NCBI GenBank assembly: GCA_021324045.1
Contig: JAJPJV010000048.1
Location: 21,775 to 85,774, forward strand
Origin: Actinomycetota bacterium
Lineage (GTDB): Bacteria > Actinomycetota > Acidimicrobiia > Acidimicrobiales > RAAP-2
Length of the DNA stretch: 64,000 nucleotides
Direction: 5' to 3'
Position numbers and translations under genes: made by a program. The notes under the pieces are model-generated. The model searched no databases, was not told the origin of the DNA, and was given only the letters and a program-made list of their open reading frames with translations. Shown one piece after another: positions 1-8,292 of the stretch. Position 1 is the first letter of the stretch. Every line of letters begins with the position of its first letter.

Positions 1-1
1 C

Positions 2-976
2 CCCTTCTTCGGCCACGCCACGATGGTGAAGGTCCTGCGCCTCTTGGTCCTCCCCTTCGTCGCGCTGTACGCGGGGCTCCTGGTGTTCGCTGTGGAGCAC
101 GCCAACCTGCATGCCGTGCACCACGGTGCCGGGTGGCAGCTCTACATGGTCGGGCTGGCCTTCAGCATCACCCTGAGCGGCCTCGGTTGGACCGAGAACG
201 GCAACGACTACTCGCGTTATCTCCCAGAGTCGGCGTCGAAGCCCGCCATCGTCGGATGGGTCTTCGTCGGAACCGCGATCCCCCAGATCCTCGTGATGAC
301 GCTCGGCGCGGCGGTCGGGACCTTTCTGACCACGGTGGGGACCGCTCCGAACCCGTTCCAGCCGTTCGCCCACACCAGCACCATCGCCTCGTGGTTCGTC
401 GTCGTGTTCCTGGTCTTGTCCATCGTCCAGCTCTTCGCGATCAACAGCCTCGACCTGTACTCCTCGGGCGTCACGCTGCAGGCCATCGGCATCCATATCA
501 AGCGCTCCTACGCGGTCCTCGTCGATTCGGCGATCTGCCTGGGCATCACCTCCTTCGCCGTCTTCAACTCGTCCTTCAACACCTTGCTCAAGGACTTCGT
601 CGACGTCGTCATCGTCTGGATCGCTCCTTGGATGGCGATCTTCTTGGTCGATTGGGGCCTCCGGCACTTCCGCTATGCGGCCTCGCACCTCCAGCGCACC
701 GATCGAACCAGCATCTATTGGGCGACCGGCGGCGTGAACTGGAACGCCATCGGCGCCGAGCTCTTCGGGATGGTCGCGTCGTTCTCCGCGCTCTCGCCGA
801 CCTTCCACGTGCCGACCTGGATGAACGCCATCACCGTGCACACCGGGGGAGCCGACTTCAGCGTGTTCACCGGCATCGCTGGCGGAGCGCTGGCGTACGT
901 GCTGGCGGAGCTGGCGACCGGACGGGTGAAGCACCAAGTCGCTGCCCAGGAGCGGCTCCTCGCCCAGCGGGCGTAG
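2..976 (+). CDS. NCS1-family nucleobase permease (5' end outside window)
   Basis: C-terminal 324 residues of a polytopic membrane transporter of the NCS1 (purine/cytosine permease, CodB-like) family, which imports nucleobases or allantoin-type compounds with a cation. The frame is open to the window edge and the first visible ATG (23) is internal, so the true start lies upstream. The family-typical stretch GWTENGNDYSRYLP lies near residue 62 of the visible part, and about seven hydrophobic helices follow before a short basic tail. It converges on a purine-type phosphoribosyltransferase gene, which fits base import followed by salvage. The substrate cannot be read from the sequence. Confidence 0.85.
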   Translation, partial: PFFGHATMVKVLRLLVLPFVALYAGLLVFAVEHANLHAVHHGAGWQLYMVGLAFSITLSGLGWTENGNDYSRYLPESASKPAIVGWVFVGTAIPQILVMTLGAAVGTFLTTVGTAPNPFQPFAHTSTIASWFVVVFLVLSIVQLFAINSLDLYSSGVTLQAIGIHIKRSYAVLVDSAICLGITSFAVFNSSFNTLLKDFVDVVIVWIAPWMAIFLVDWGLRHFRYAASHLQRTDRTSIYWATGGVNWNAIGAELFGMVASFSALSPTFHVPTWMNAITVHTGGADFSVFTGIAGGALAYVLAELATGRVKHQVAAQERLLAQRA

Positions 977-996
977 ACCAAGCGGGCCCTGGGCGC

Positions 997-1734
997 TCAG
1001 ACGGTCTCGGTCGGCAGCGTTCCCGGGCCGCCCTCCCACTCCTCGACCAGCCCGCCGGGGCCCGGACGGAAGAGCGGGATCGCACCCAGCGCCTGGACCA
1101 TGGTGGCGTCGGCGCCGAGGGTCGTCCGCCAGCCTGAGCCTTCGGTCACGAGCGCGCCGATCACCACGGGCTCGGCGCCGACGCGCCGCATGAGGTTCAG
1201 CGCGGCGCGCGTCGATGCCCCGGTCGACACCACGTCGTCGACGACGGCCACCCGCCGTCCCTGCACCACGGGCACCCGCGCGCGGTCGAGGAGGAGCCGC
1301 TGCTGCGCGTCGGTGGTGATGGACCGGACCGGCTCCGCGACGGCATCGGCCAGATGGATCTTCGGGGTCTTGTGCAAGATCACGTAGTCCTCGAACCCCA
1401 GCGCCTTGCTCACCTCGATGGCGATGGGAATGCCCATCGTGGCCACGGACACCACGACCTCGGGACGATGTGGCGCCAGCTTGGCGGCAAGCTCGGTGCC
1501 GGCCCGCTCGGCGAAGGAGACCCCGAGGTCCACGGTGATCAGCAGAGCAATCGTGAGATCCGGCGCAATGGGAACGAGCGGGACCACGACGTCTTGGGAC
1601 CCCACCTTGATGGTGTAGGTCGCCCGATCCCCGCCGAAGGCCGGGCCGCCCGATCCTGGTCGCGCCGGCCCTGAGGGGGTCACGGTCGCGTCCGGCGAAC
1701 GCGAAGCCCCTCGCAGATCACCTTCACCATGCAT
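997..1734 (-). CDS. Purine-type phosphoribosyltransferase
   Basis: Type I phosphoribosyltransferase of about 245 residues, expected to join a nucleobase to PRPP in the cytoplasm. The PRPP-binding loop reads VAVVDDVVSTGAST. An upstream stretch (VVVSVATMGIPIAIEVSKALG) resembles the adenine/xanthine phosphoribosyltransferase fold. I chose the ATG at 1734, 5 bases after the Fur-like stop, so the two genes probably form one transcript. The first 40 or so residues look poorly conserved, and an internal GTG just before the DVVVPLVPI segment could be the real start. The neighbouring NCS1 permease supports a salvage role. The base specificity is unknown. Confidence 0.75.
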   Translation of the reverse strand: MHGEGDLRGASRSPDATVTPSGPARPGSGGPAFGGDRATYTIKVGSQDVVVPLVPIAPDLTIALLITVDLGVSFAERAGTELAAKLAPHRPEVVVSVATMGIPIAIEVSKALGFEDYVILHKTPKIHLADAVAEPVRSITTDAQQRLLLDRARVPVVQGRRVAVVDDVVSTGASTRAALNLMRRVGAEPVVIGALVTEGSGWRTTLGADATMVQALGAIPLFRPGPGGLVEEWEGGPGTLPTETV

Positions 1735-1739
1735 GCCGC

Positions 1740-2201
1740 TCACGAGGAGCAACGAGCGCAGCGACCCTGGATGGCGAAATGGTATGGATCGATGACGAAC
1801 CCGAGCTTCTCCTTGGCAGCCTTGGCAAGCCCCCGCAGCAGCTCGCCAGGGGCTTCGATCGTCACCCCGCACTCCTCGCAGATGAGGTGCGCGTGCGCGG
1901 TGGAAGCCAGGTGGTAGGTCGCGGGTCCGTGGCCGAGGTGCGAGTGCACGATGACGCCCAGCCGCTGGAGCTCCTCGAGGTTCCGATAGATCGTCGAGAG
2001 GTGCACATCGGGAGCGCGCCGCTGGACGGCCGCAGCGAGCTCCTCGGCAGTGCAGTGACCTTCAGACTCGAAGAGCGCGTCGAGCAGGATCCGCCGGGAC
2101 GGCGTCGCGCGCCCCCCGCTCGCTCGCAGAAGGGCGAGGACGTCATCGGCGGATCGGGGAGCCGTACCGGGCGGAGCGACGGAAGCCGCCGGCTTGCTCA
2201 T
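1740..2201 (-). CDS. Fur-family metalloregulator
   Basis: Ferric uptake regulator family repressor, 153 residues, the usual family size. An N-terminal winged-helix DNA-binding domain includes STIYRNLEELQRLGVI. A C-terminal metal-binding/dimerisation domain carries two CxxC pairs (CEEC and CARC) of the structural zinc site and the histidine-rich HAHLICEEC stretch. I chose the ATG at 2201, because longer frames run into low-complexity Arg/Ser-rich sequence. The gene is divergent from the primase-polymerase gene across a 139-bp spacer and runs into the phosphoribosyltransferase gene. Fur, Zur or PerR identity cannot be settled by eye. Confidence 0.85.
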   Translation of the reverse strand: MSKPAASVAPPGTAPRSADDVLALLRASGGRATPSRRILLDALFESEGHCTAEELAAAVQRRAPDVHLSTIYRNLEELQRLGVIVHSHLGHGPATYHLASTAHAHLICEECGVTIEAPGELLRGLAKAAKEKLGFVIDPYHFAIQGRCARCSS

Positions 2202-2340
2202 TGCTCCGCTGGTCGAGCGAGCGTGCCCACGGCACCAGGATAGACGGCGACCCCCACCCCACAGAGCCTTCCGGGCCGACGGCGCCTGCGCCCGTTGCCG
2301 GGGAACCACGGCCAGGGAAAAGCGGTGGGAAGATCGCGGC

Positions 2341-3363
2341 GTGTCATCCCGAGCACGCTCGACCGCCGAGGCACTGGTCGAGGCCGACGGTCGCCACGTC
2401 AGGATCTCGAACCCCCACAAGATCTTCTTTCCTGCCATCGGTGCCACCAAGCTCGACCTCGCCCGTTATTACCTGGCGGTCGCCCCGTCGTTGATGAACG
2501 TCGCGCGTGGACGGCCGGCTTTGCTCGAGCGTTTCCCCGACGGTGCCACCGGCAAGTCCTTCTTCCAAAAGCGGGTCCCTCGCGACGCCCCGGATTGGCT
2601 CACCACCACGACCGTGTCGACACCGAATGGCACGCGATCGAAGGCCCTGGTCGTCGCGGACATCGCGCACGTCTTGTACGCCGTGAACCTCGGATGCATC
2701 GGGCTGCACCTGTGGCCCTTCGTCGCCAGCGACCCCGATCACGCCGACGAGCTCCGGATCGACCTCGATCCCCAGCCCGGCGTCGGCTTCGACGAGGCGC
2801 GCCTGGCCGCGCAATGGACGCGCACCCTTTTGGCCGAGTTCTCCCTGACCGGATTCCCCAAGACGACCGGAGGACGCGGCCTGCATGTCTGCATCCGCCT
2901 CCAGCGGCGATGGACCTCCACGGAGGTTCGCGCGGCAGCGCTTGCGCTCGGACGGGAGCTCGAGCGTCGTCACCCGAACCTCGTCACGACGCAGTGGTGG
3001 AAGGAGGAACGCGGCGCTCGGGTCTTCGTCGACTTCAACCAGAACGCTCCGCACAAGACGCTCTTCGCTGCCTGGTGCGCCCGTCCCCGAAGCGGCGGCC
3101 AGGTCTCCACGCCGCTTCGTTGGGACGAGGTCGATGCCGTCGACCCCGAGGACTTGACCATCGAGACCGTGCCGCGTCGCCTTGCCGAAGGGGGCGATCC
3201 GTGGGCACGGATGCCCTCGACGCTGCAGTCGCTCGATCCCTTGCTCGAGCTCGCGGCGCGCCAGCGCGCCTCGGGCCTTGCCGACGCCCCGTGGCCACCG
3301 GAATACCCCAAGCAGCCCGGCGAGCCGCCGCGGGTCGCTCCGAGCCGGGCACGACGGAGCTGA
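2341..3363 (+). CDS. LigD-type primase-polymerase (Prim-PolC-like)
   Basis: Stand-alone archaeo-eukaryotic primase-superfamily polymerase of 340 residues, homologous to the polymerase domain of bacterial LigD. It would fill short gaps, preferring ribonucleotides, during end joining or excision repair. The catalytic metal ligands appear as LRIDLDP (D141, D143) and VFVDFNQN (D234), and the nucleotide-binding GGRGLHV lies at about residue 180. I chose the GTG at 2341, because upstream sequence in frame is Arg/Pro-rich and unlike the family. It lacks fused ligase and nuclease domains. One base separates its stop from the next ATG, so it is almost certainly co-transcribed with the ligase. Size and pairing resemble the mycobacterial Prim-PolC/LigC pair. 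Confidence 0.88.
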   Translation: MSSRARSTAEALVEADGRHVRISNPHKIFFPAIGATKLDLARYYLAVAPSLMNVARGRPALLERFPDGATGKSFFQKRVPRDAPDWLTTTTVSTPNGTRSKALVVADIAHVLYAVNLGCIGLHLWPFVASDPDHADELRIDLDPQPGVGFDEARLAAQWTRTLLAEFSLTGFPKTTGGRGLHVCIRLQRRWTSTEVRAAALALGRELERRHPNLVTTQWWKEERGARVFVDFNQNAPHKTLFAAWCARPRSGGQVSTPLRWDEVDAVDPEDLTIETVPRRLAEGGDPWARMPSTLQSLDPLLELAARQRASGLADAPWPPEYPKQPGEPPRVAPSRARRS

Positions 3364-3364
3364 C

Positions 3365-4468
3365 ATGGCTCTCCCCATCTCCCCGCCGGTCGCGCCGATG
3401 CTGGCCAAAGTGGTTCGCGAGCTGCCGATGGGCGAGGGGCTCTTCTACGAACCCAAGTGGGACGGCTTCCGCTGCATCGTGTTCCGGGACGAAGAGATGG
3501 TCGAGCTCGGCAGCAGGAACGAGCGCCCGCTCACCCGCTACTTCCCCGAGCTCCTCGAACCGCTCCGCCAGAACCTCCCGCACCGCTGCGTCATCGACGG
3601 CGAGATCGTGGTCGTGGGGCCGGCCGGCCTCGACTTCGATGCGTTGACCCAGCGCATCCACCCGGCGCCGTCCCGGGTGCGCCTTCTCAGCACGACGACG
3701 CCCGCATCCTTTGTCGCCTTCGATGTCCTGGCACTCGGAGACGACGACCTGCGCGCGCTGGGCTACGAGCAGCGGCGCCGGCGTCTCGAGGCAGCCCTCG
3801 CCGACGCAACAGCCCCCGTGCACCTCACGCCGGTGACCACGGACCCAGTGGTCGCCGCCGATTGGTTCTCCCGCTTCGAGGGTGCAGGGCTCGACGGCCT
3901 CGTCGTCAAGCCCGCAACGCTCACCTACCGGCCCGGGCAGCGGGCCATGTGGAAGGTGAAGCACGAACGAAGCGCCGACTGCGTCGTCGGCGGCTTTCGC
4001 TGGCACAGCCAGCGTGGCGACGGCCAGGTCGTCGGTTCGCTGCTCCTGGGCCTCTACGACGCGCAAGGGAGGCTCCATCACGTGGGCGTCGCTTCGGGGT
4101 TCTCGGCAGCCCGCCGCAAGGAACTCACCACCTTGCTGCACCCGTACCTCGCCGATGCAGCGGCCTTCGAGGAGCATCCCTGGAACACTGCAACCCTCGA
4201 AGAGGACCTCGCACGTGGGGTCGGCGGTCCGGCAAGCCGGGTGCCCGGTGCGGCGAGCCGCTGGAGCGCCGGCAAGGATCTGCGCTGGGTTCCCCTGCGC
4301 CCCGAGCTCGTGGTCGAGGTCGCCTACGACCATCTCCAGGGCAGCCGATTCCGCCATGCCACCTCTCTCCGACGGTTCCGACCCGACCGATCGCCCCGGT
4401 CGTGCACCTATGCCCAGCTCGAGACCCCAGTCCCAGCGGAGCTCGGCGCCTTGTTCGGCACAGGCTGA
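3365..4468 (+). CDS. ATP-dependent DNA ligase (LigC-like)
   Basis: ATP-dependent DNA ligase of 367 residues with adenylation and OB-fold domains only, close to the size of actinobacterial LigC. The adenylated lysine is K31 in EPKWDGFR. Further nucleotidyltransferase motifs are VIDGEIVV, FVAFDVLAL, LDGLVVKP and MWKVKHER. The C-terminal OB domain includes VVGSLLLGLYD and ELVVEVAYDHLQ. The ATG follows the primase-polymerase stop by one base, so translation is probably coupled. The product should seal the gap filled by its partner. It converges on the exonuclease gene with 10 bases between stops. No Ku gene is visible in the window. Confidence 0.9.
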   Translation: MALPISPPVAPMLAKVVRELPMGEGLFYEPKWDGFRCIVFRDEEMVELGSRNERPLTRYFPELLEPLRQNLPHRCVIDGEIVVVGPAGLDFDALTQRIHPAPSRVRLLSTTTPASFVAFDVLALGDDDLRALGYEQRRRRLEAALADATAPVHLTPVTTDPVVAADWFSRFEGAGLDGLVVKPATLTYRPGQRAMWKVKHERSADCVVGGFRWHSQRGDGQVVGSLLLGLYDAQGRLHHVGVASGFSAARRKELTTLLHPYLADAAAFEEHPWNTATLEEDLARGVGGPASRVPGAASRWSAGKDLRWVPLRPELVVEVAYDHLQGSRFRHATSLRRFRPDRSPRSCTYAQLETPVPAELGALFGTG

Positions 4469-4478
4469 GTGGCTGGCC

Positions 4479-5384
4479 TCAGCGCCCCCCGGTGCGCAGG
4501 GCGGCGATGGCGGCCGCTCGCTCGGCCAACGCGGGGTCGCCGAGATAGCGACAAACGTCCTCGAAGCGCCGGGTTGGACCGCGCCACGCAAGCCGCGAGG
4601 CCGAGCTGAGCAGCGACCGATCGATGCGCAGCGTGGCAAGCACACGGAAGAGCTCCGCGAGGTCGCGCTGGGTCGCCAGGCTCGTCGCGAGGCGATCCGC
4701 CCCTCGCAGGAGCTCCCGCACCTTCGGATCCCAGTCGGAGAGCGCGTCGGGGATCGCGTCGATGGTCCCGTAACGGGCGAGGACCACCGCGGCAGACTTC
4801 GGCCCCCACCCGCGAATGCCGGAAAAGCCGTCGGCTGCGTCGCCGACGAGCGCCAGCCAATCGGGGATCGAACCGGGCCCCACGCCGAACTTCCGTCGCA
4901 CGCCCTCTTCGTCGAGCACCGTCCCTCTCCGGGGGTCGACCTGCACCACCCGGCTCGTCACGACGCACTGCGCGAGGTCCTTGTCCGGGGTGCACAGCAG
5001 GATCTGCTCCACCTTGCGGTCGGCTGCGGCGACCGCGGCGGCGGACGCCAGGGCGTCGTCGGCCTCGAGCTCGACCATGGGCCACACCGTGACGCCGAGG
5101 GCGTCGAGCCCATCCTCGAGCAGGCCGAACTGGGCCTTGAGCTCGGGGGGAACGGACTCCCCGTTCTTGTAGGAGGGCCACAGCTCGTTGCGGAACGACT
5201 CGATGACGTGGTCGGTTGCAACGCCGACATGGGTCGCGCCGTCCGCGAGCATGCGCAGGACCGATTGCAGCACGCCCCGCGTCGCGCCAACCTCAGCGCC
5301 GTCCTGGGCGACGCGAGGCGGTTGACCGAAGAACTGCCGGAAGAGCTCGTAGGTGCCGTCGAGGAGATGGACTTGCACCGGCAC
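4479..5384 (-). CDS. Stand-alone 5'-3' exonuclease / flap endonuclease (PolA N-domain-like)
   Basis: Roughly 301-residue flap endonuclease of the PolA 5'-nuclease type without a polymerase domain, expected to remove 5' flaps or RNA primers. Metal-binding acidic motifs are visible: LLDGTYELFR near the start, VELEADDALASA, LLCTPDKDLAQ, and the helix-3-turn-helix GDAADGFSGIRGWGPK. The start is uncertain: GTG at 5384 or 5378, or ATG at 5429. I chose 5384, just before the conserved LLDG strand. Convergence with the primase-polymerase and ligase genes groups gap trimming, filling and sealing functions at one locus. Confidence 0.82.
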   Translation of the reverse strand: MPVQVHLLDGTYELFRQFFGQPPRVAQDGAEVGATRGVLQSVLRMLADGATHVGVATDHVIESFRNELWPSYKNGESVPPELKAQFGLLEDGLDALGVTVWPMVELEADDALASAAAVAAADRKVEQILLCTPDKDLAQCVVTSRVVQVDPRRGTVLDEEGVRRKFGVGPGSIPDWLALVGDAADGFSGIRGWGPKSAAVVLARYGTIDAIPDALSDWDPKVRELLRGADRLATSLATQRDLAELFRVLATLRIDRSLLSSASRLAWRGPTRRFEDVCRYLGDPALAERAAAIAALRTGGR

Positions 5385-5464
5385 AGCATGCCAACCGAGC
5401 TCCTGTGGTGCAGAAACCGCTTGGTGCATGCGTGGAGCCGGTAGTGTTGAGGCGGGAGTCAATT

Positions 5465-5494
5465 CCCTTCTGGATTGGTCCCTTCTGGATTGGT
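5465..5494. repeat. 15-bp tandem duplication
   Basis: CCCTTCTGGATTGGT occurs twice head to tail, exactly, in the non-coding stretch between the exonuclease start and the end of the membrane glycosyltransferase-like gene. It lies in the exonuclease 5' region (minus strand). I see no gene in this spacer. Confidence 0.8.
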
Positions 5495-5516
5495 GTGCTG
5501 CCAACGGCAGTGGTTC

Positions 5517-5555
5517 CCGCACCACCGACTGGTCCCCCCTCAGCCGGTGGTGCGG
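5517..5555 (-). terminator. Hairpin downstream of the membrane glycosyltransferase-like gene
   Basis: A perfect 11-bp inverted repeat (CCGCACCACCG and CGGTGGTGCGG) with a 17-base loop lies about 85 bases past the stop of the minus-strand gene that ends at 5641. There is no U-tract on either side, so termination is inferred from stem strength and position. Confidence 0.4.
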
Positions 5556-5640
5556 CACCAGTCCTCGGTTGCCCTCTGCTCCGGGCCTTCGGCATCCAGC
5601 GAGCGAGGTACCCCGACGAGTGCCGCCCGTCCTGGGCGAC

Positions 5641-7551
5641 TCAGCCGCCAGCGGCGTGGCGCCTCCCCGTCCACACCATGAGCGGGGAGGTCGAAAGGCT
5701 CCGAGGGTTCGCGTCGTATGCCTCGACCAGCCATCGTGCGCCGAACTGGGGGGCCGTGGCCGTCGCGTGGGGAGGCGGGTCCAGCCGAACCGTCTCAGAG
5801 GCATGGGGGCCGACAACGAAGGGTCGGTGATCGGCGGGGGTCCAGAAGCCCGCGGGGTTGTCGCCTGCATTGACCAGGAAGTGAGGCGTGATGGTCGACC
5901 CCGTACGGTTGGTCACCACCACCGTGAGGCCAGAGAGGGCCGATCCGTGCTTGGTGGTCGAGACCGATCTGACCTCGAGCTGCATCGGTGGCCCGACGAA
6001 CGCGAGCGCGGAGGCAATCGCCACCCCGAGCACCGGGAGCGCGACGAGGGCCCGCATCGAGCGCGCGCCGGCGCGAGCGAACGACGCGCGAAGGAACTGC
6101 AACGAAGAACGCGGCCTGACGGTGGGCGAGGACGTCGGCGCACGTGGTCCCTGCACATCGACGACCCGCCCGACCGGCTTGACGGTGAACAAGGCGACGG
6201 CCGCCACCGGGAACAGGTCGACCAGGTAGCTCGAGAGGCTACGCGGGGCGAAGAAGAACACGACCGGCACGAGTAGCGGCCATGCGCGTTTGAGCACCGA
6301 GTACCAGACCACGAAGCTGACGAGCGTCCCGAGCAGGGCGAAGACCGCAGCGACGTCGAGCAGCGAGAGGTTCACCCCGCCGGTGATGCCATGGGTCGCC
6401 AACGACACGAGCCCCTGGCCGTCTGCGACCATCGGTTCGATGAAGGGCGTCAGGGTTCCCTTCAGCCACGCCGCGGGAGCCCAGACGATGAACGGCGCGT
6501 TGACGAGGGTGAAGATGCCGGCGACGATGGCGACGTAGCGAGCGGCGGTGCCCACCGGAGGGCGGCCGCTGCGCCGTGCCTCCAGGGCGATCCCGATCAC
6601 GAGGAACGGCAGGCAGAACCACGCGAGCTGCTTGATCGTGCACGCCACGCCGAGCGCCACGGGACCGAGCCAGTTGGCGATCCCTGCGGCCCTTCCGGTG
6701 GCGAAGCGGTCCCAGCGCCACGTTGCGAGGATGAGGAACGGGATGACCGCGGCGTCGGTGCCACCGGAACTGAACATCCCGATGAACAACGGGCTCACCG
6801 CGAGCAGCCCGGCCACCCAGCGCAGAGAGGAAGGGAGCAGGGCGAAGAGCACGACGACGCTGAGCAGCCATGCCGTCAGATCGACCCAGTCGACGGTCTG
6901 GTGATGGACGCCAAGTATCAGTGCGGGAATGTCGACGAGGAACGATCCGGCCGGGTACGAGACGTGGGTGACGTGACCTCCGGTGACCGTATAGGTCCAG
7001 TAGCGCGCGGGCTCGCTGAACATCGAGGCCGCTGCGGCCATTGAGGTCGTGTAGGGGTCCCGACCATGGAGCAGGGTGCGTGCTGCGAGGTCGTCGAACG
7101 CCGCCGCGTCGGTCAGGTAGAAGTGCCGGGTGTGGATGGCGATCGACTGGGACGCCGACGCTCCCGACATCGCAGCGACCATCCCACCGAGTTGCAGCCC
7201 CCGCAGCCTCGGGCTGGAGACGAGCCACGACCCCAGGACCCCGAGGATGCCCACGATGACGAGCAGGGGAGCGAGAGCCGACGCGATCGGCCCCGCCCAC
7301 CAGAAGTGCCACAGGTTGAAGCCGCCCACCATGACCCCGAACCAGACGAGGGTCCACGCGAAGCGCTCGGCTGGATAAAGCCGACGGCCTTCCTCGACCT
7401 GGATCGCCCCGATCTCGTCGTCAGGACCAGGGGCTTCGACGGCTGAGCGAAGGAAGAGCCCGATGCGAGCCGCTCCCGGAGCAGGGCTGCCGTCCGCCTC
7501 CGGAACCGGGGTGGGGTCCATCGAGGACATGGGCGGCAAGTCTGCCATCAT
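5641..7551 (-). CDS. Polytopic membrane glycosyltransferase-like protein
   Basis: About 636 residues with roughly ten or more hydrophobic helices followed by an extracytoplasmic C-terminal beta-rich domain of about 120 residues. The loop HTRHFYLTDAAAFDDLA...LLHGRDPYTT resembles the acidic periplasmic loop and DPY segment of GT-C enzymes (GT87/GT39-like, using polyprenyl-phosphate sugars). I infer transfer of a sugar to a lipid or protein outside the membrane. No substrate can be named. The start is ambiguous among ATGs at 7551, 7548 and 7530. With 7551 it lies only 9 bases from the divergent methyltransferase start. Confidence 0.65.
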   Translation of the reverse strand: MMADLPPMSSMDPTPVPEADGSPAPGAARIGLFLRSAVEAPGPDDEIGAIQVEEGRRLYPAERFAWTLVWFGVMVGGFNLWHFWWAGPIASALAPLLVIVGILGVLGSWLVSSPRLRGLQLGGMVAAMSGASASQSIAIHTRHFYLTDAAAFDDLAARTLLHGRDPYTTSMAAAASMFSEPARYWTYTVTGGHVTHVSYPAGSFLVDIPALILGVHHQTVDWVDLTAWLLSVVVLFALLPSSLRWVAGLLAVSPLFIGMFSSGGTDAAVIPFLILATWRWDRFATGRAAGIANWLGPVALGVACTIKQLAWFCLPFLVIGIALEARRSGRPPVGTAARYVAIVAGIFTLVNAPFIVWAPAAWLKGTLTPFIEPMVADGQGLVSLATHGITGGVNLSLLDVAAVFALLGTLVSFVVWYSVLKRAWPLLVPVVFFFAPRSLSSYLVDLFPVAAVALFTVKPVGRVVDVQGPRAPTSSPTVRPRSSLQFLRASFARAGARSMRALVALPVLGVAIASALAFVGPPMQLEVRSVSTTKHGSALSGLTVVVTNRTGSTITPHFLVNAGDNPAGFWTPADHRPFVVGPHASETVRLDPPPHATATAPQFGARWLVEAYDANPRSLSTSPLMVWTGRRHAAGG

Positions 7552-7560
7552 TGTTGCGGC

Positions 7561-8292
7561 ATGGGACTTCACCGTGCCGAGCACAACCAGGTGGCGCTGG
7601 CGCTGTTCACCCCGCTCCCCCGGCGTTACGAACGCCTGGCCGAGCTCCTCTCGCTGGGGCAGAACGGTCGTTGGCGTCGGCAGATGGTGCGCTCGGTCGC
7701 CGATGCCCGGCCTGCACGGGTGCTCGGCGTGGCGTCCGGCACGGCACGAGTGGCCGTGGAGATCGCCCGACAGACCTCGGCACACGTCGTCGGCGTGGAC
7801 CTCACGGTTGCGATGCTCCAACAGGGACGCCGCAACATCGACCGGCGGGACCTCGGGGATCGAATCAGCCTGGTCGGCGGGCGAGCCGAAGCGCTTCCCT
7901 TCGCGGACGCGTCCTTCGATGCGCTGACCTTCACCTATCTCCTTCGCTACGTCGACGACATCGATGCCACCCTGCGCGAGCTCGCACGCGTCGTGCGACC
8001 GGGAGCGGTCGTCGCCAGCGTCGAGTTCTTCGTCCCGCGCAACCCCATCGCTCGTGCGCTGTGGTGGCTCTACACCCGCGTCGTCCTGCCCGTCGCGGGG
8101 CTCTTGACCGGCGGGCGGCCGTGGTGGCGGGTGGGTCGGTTCCTGGGACCCAGCATCTCCGCCCACTACCGCCACCACCCCTTGGCAGAGATCGTGCAAG
8201 CCTGGCGGCACGCAGGAATCGACGAGATCGGCATCCGCATCATGAGCATGGGGGGTGGGGTCGTGATTCTCGGCCGGCGCGCCGATGCATGA
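7561..8292 (+). CDS. UbiE/MenG-like SAM-dependent methyltransferase
   Basis: Class I methyltransferase of 243 residues. The SAM-binding motif I is RVLGVASGTARVAVEIA, followed by the acidic strand end VVGVDLTVAM and motif ALPFADASFDALTFTYLLRYV, which is typical of the UbiE/COQ5 and Methyltransf_11 group. The C-terminal half is rich in Trp and basic residues (ALWWLYTRVVLPVAG), suggesting membrane contact. The stop overlaps the next gene by 8 bases. A quinone or lipid substrate is an inference from family and the membrane-protein partner. It is not shown by sequence. Confidence 0.8.
   Translation: MGLHRAEHNQVALALFTPLPRRYERLAELLSLGQNGRWRRQMVRSVADARPARVLGVASGTARVAVEIARQTSAHVVGVDLTVAMLQQGRRNIDRRDLGDRISLVGGRAEALPFADASFDALTFTYLLRYVDDIDATLRELARVVRPGAVVASVEFFVPRNPIARALWWLYTRVVLPVAGLLTGGRPWWRVGRFLGPSISAHYRHHPLAEIVQAWRHAGIDEIGIRIMSMGGGVVILGRRADA

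Noticed and set aside
133..1137. Long plus-strand frame rich in Arg, Pro and His over the permease gene
   Set aside because: Shadow of the permease frame in GC-rich DNA; no family resemblance and poor third-position pattern.
2194..2340. 5' extension of the primase-polymerase frame
   Set aside because: Arg/Pro-rich and overlapping the Fur start; the family N-terminus begins shortly after GTG 2341.
2202..2340. Promoter between the Fur-like and primase-polymerase genes
   Set aside because: No convincing -35/-10 pair or Fur-box dyad stands out in the GC-rich spacer, so none is annotated.
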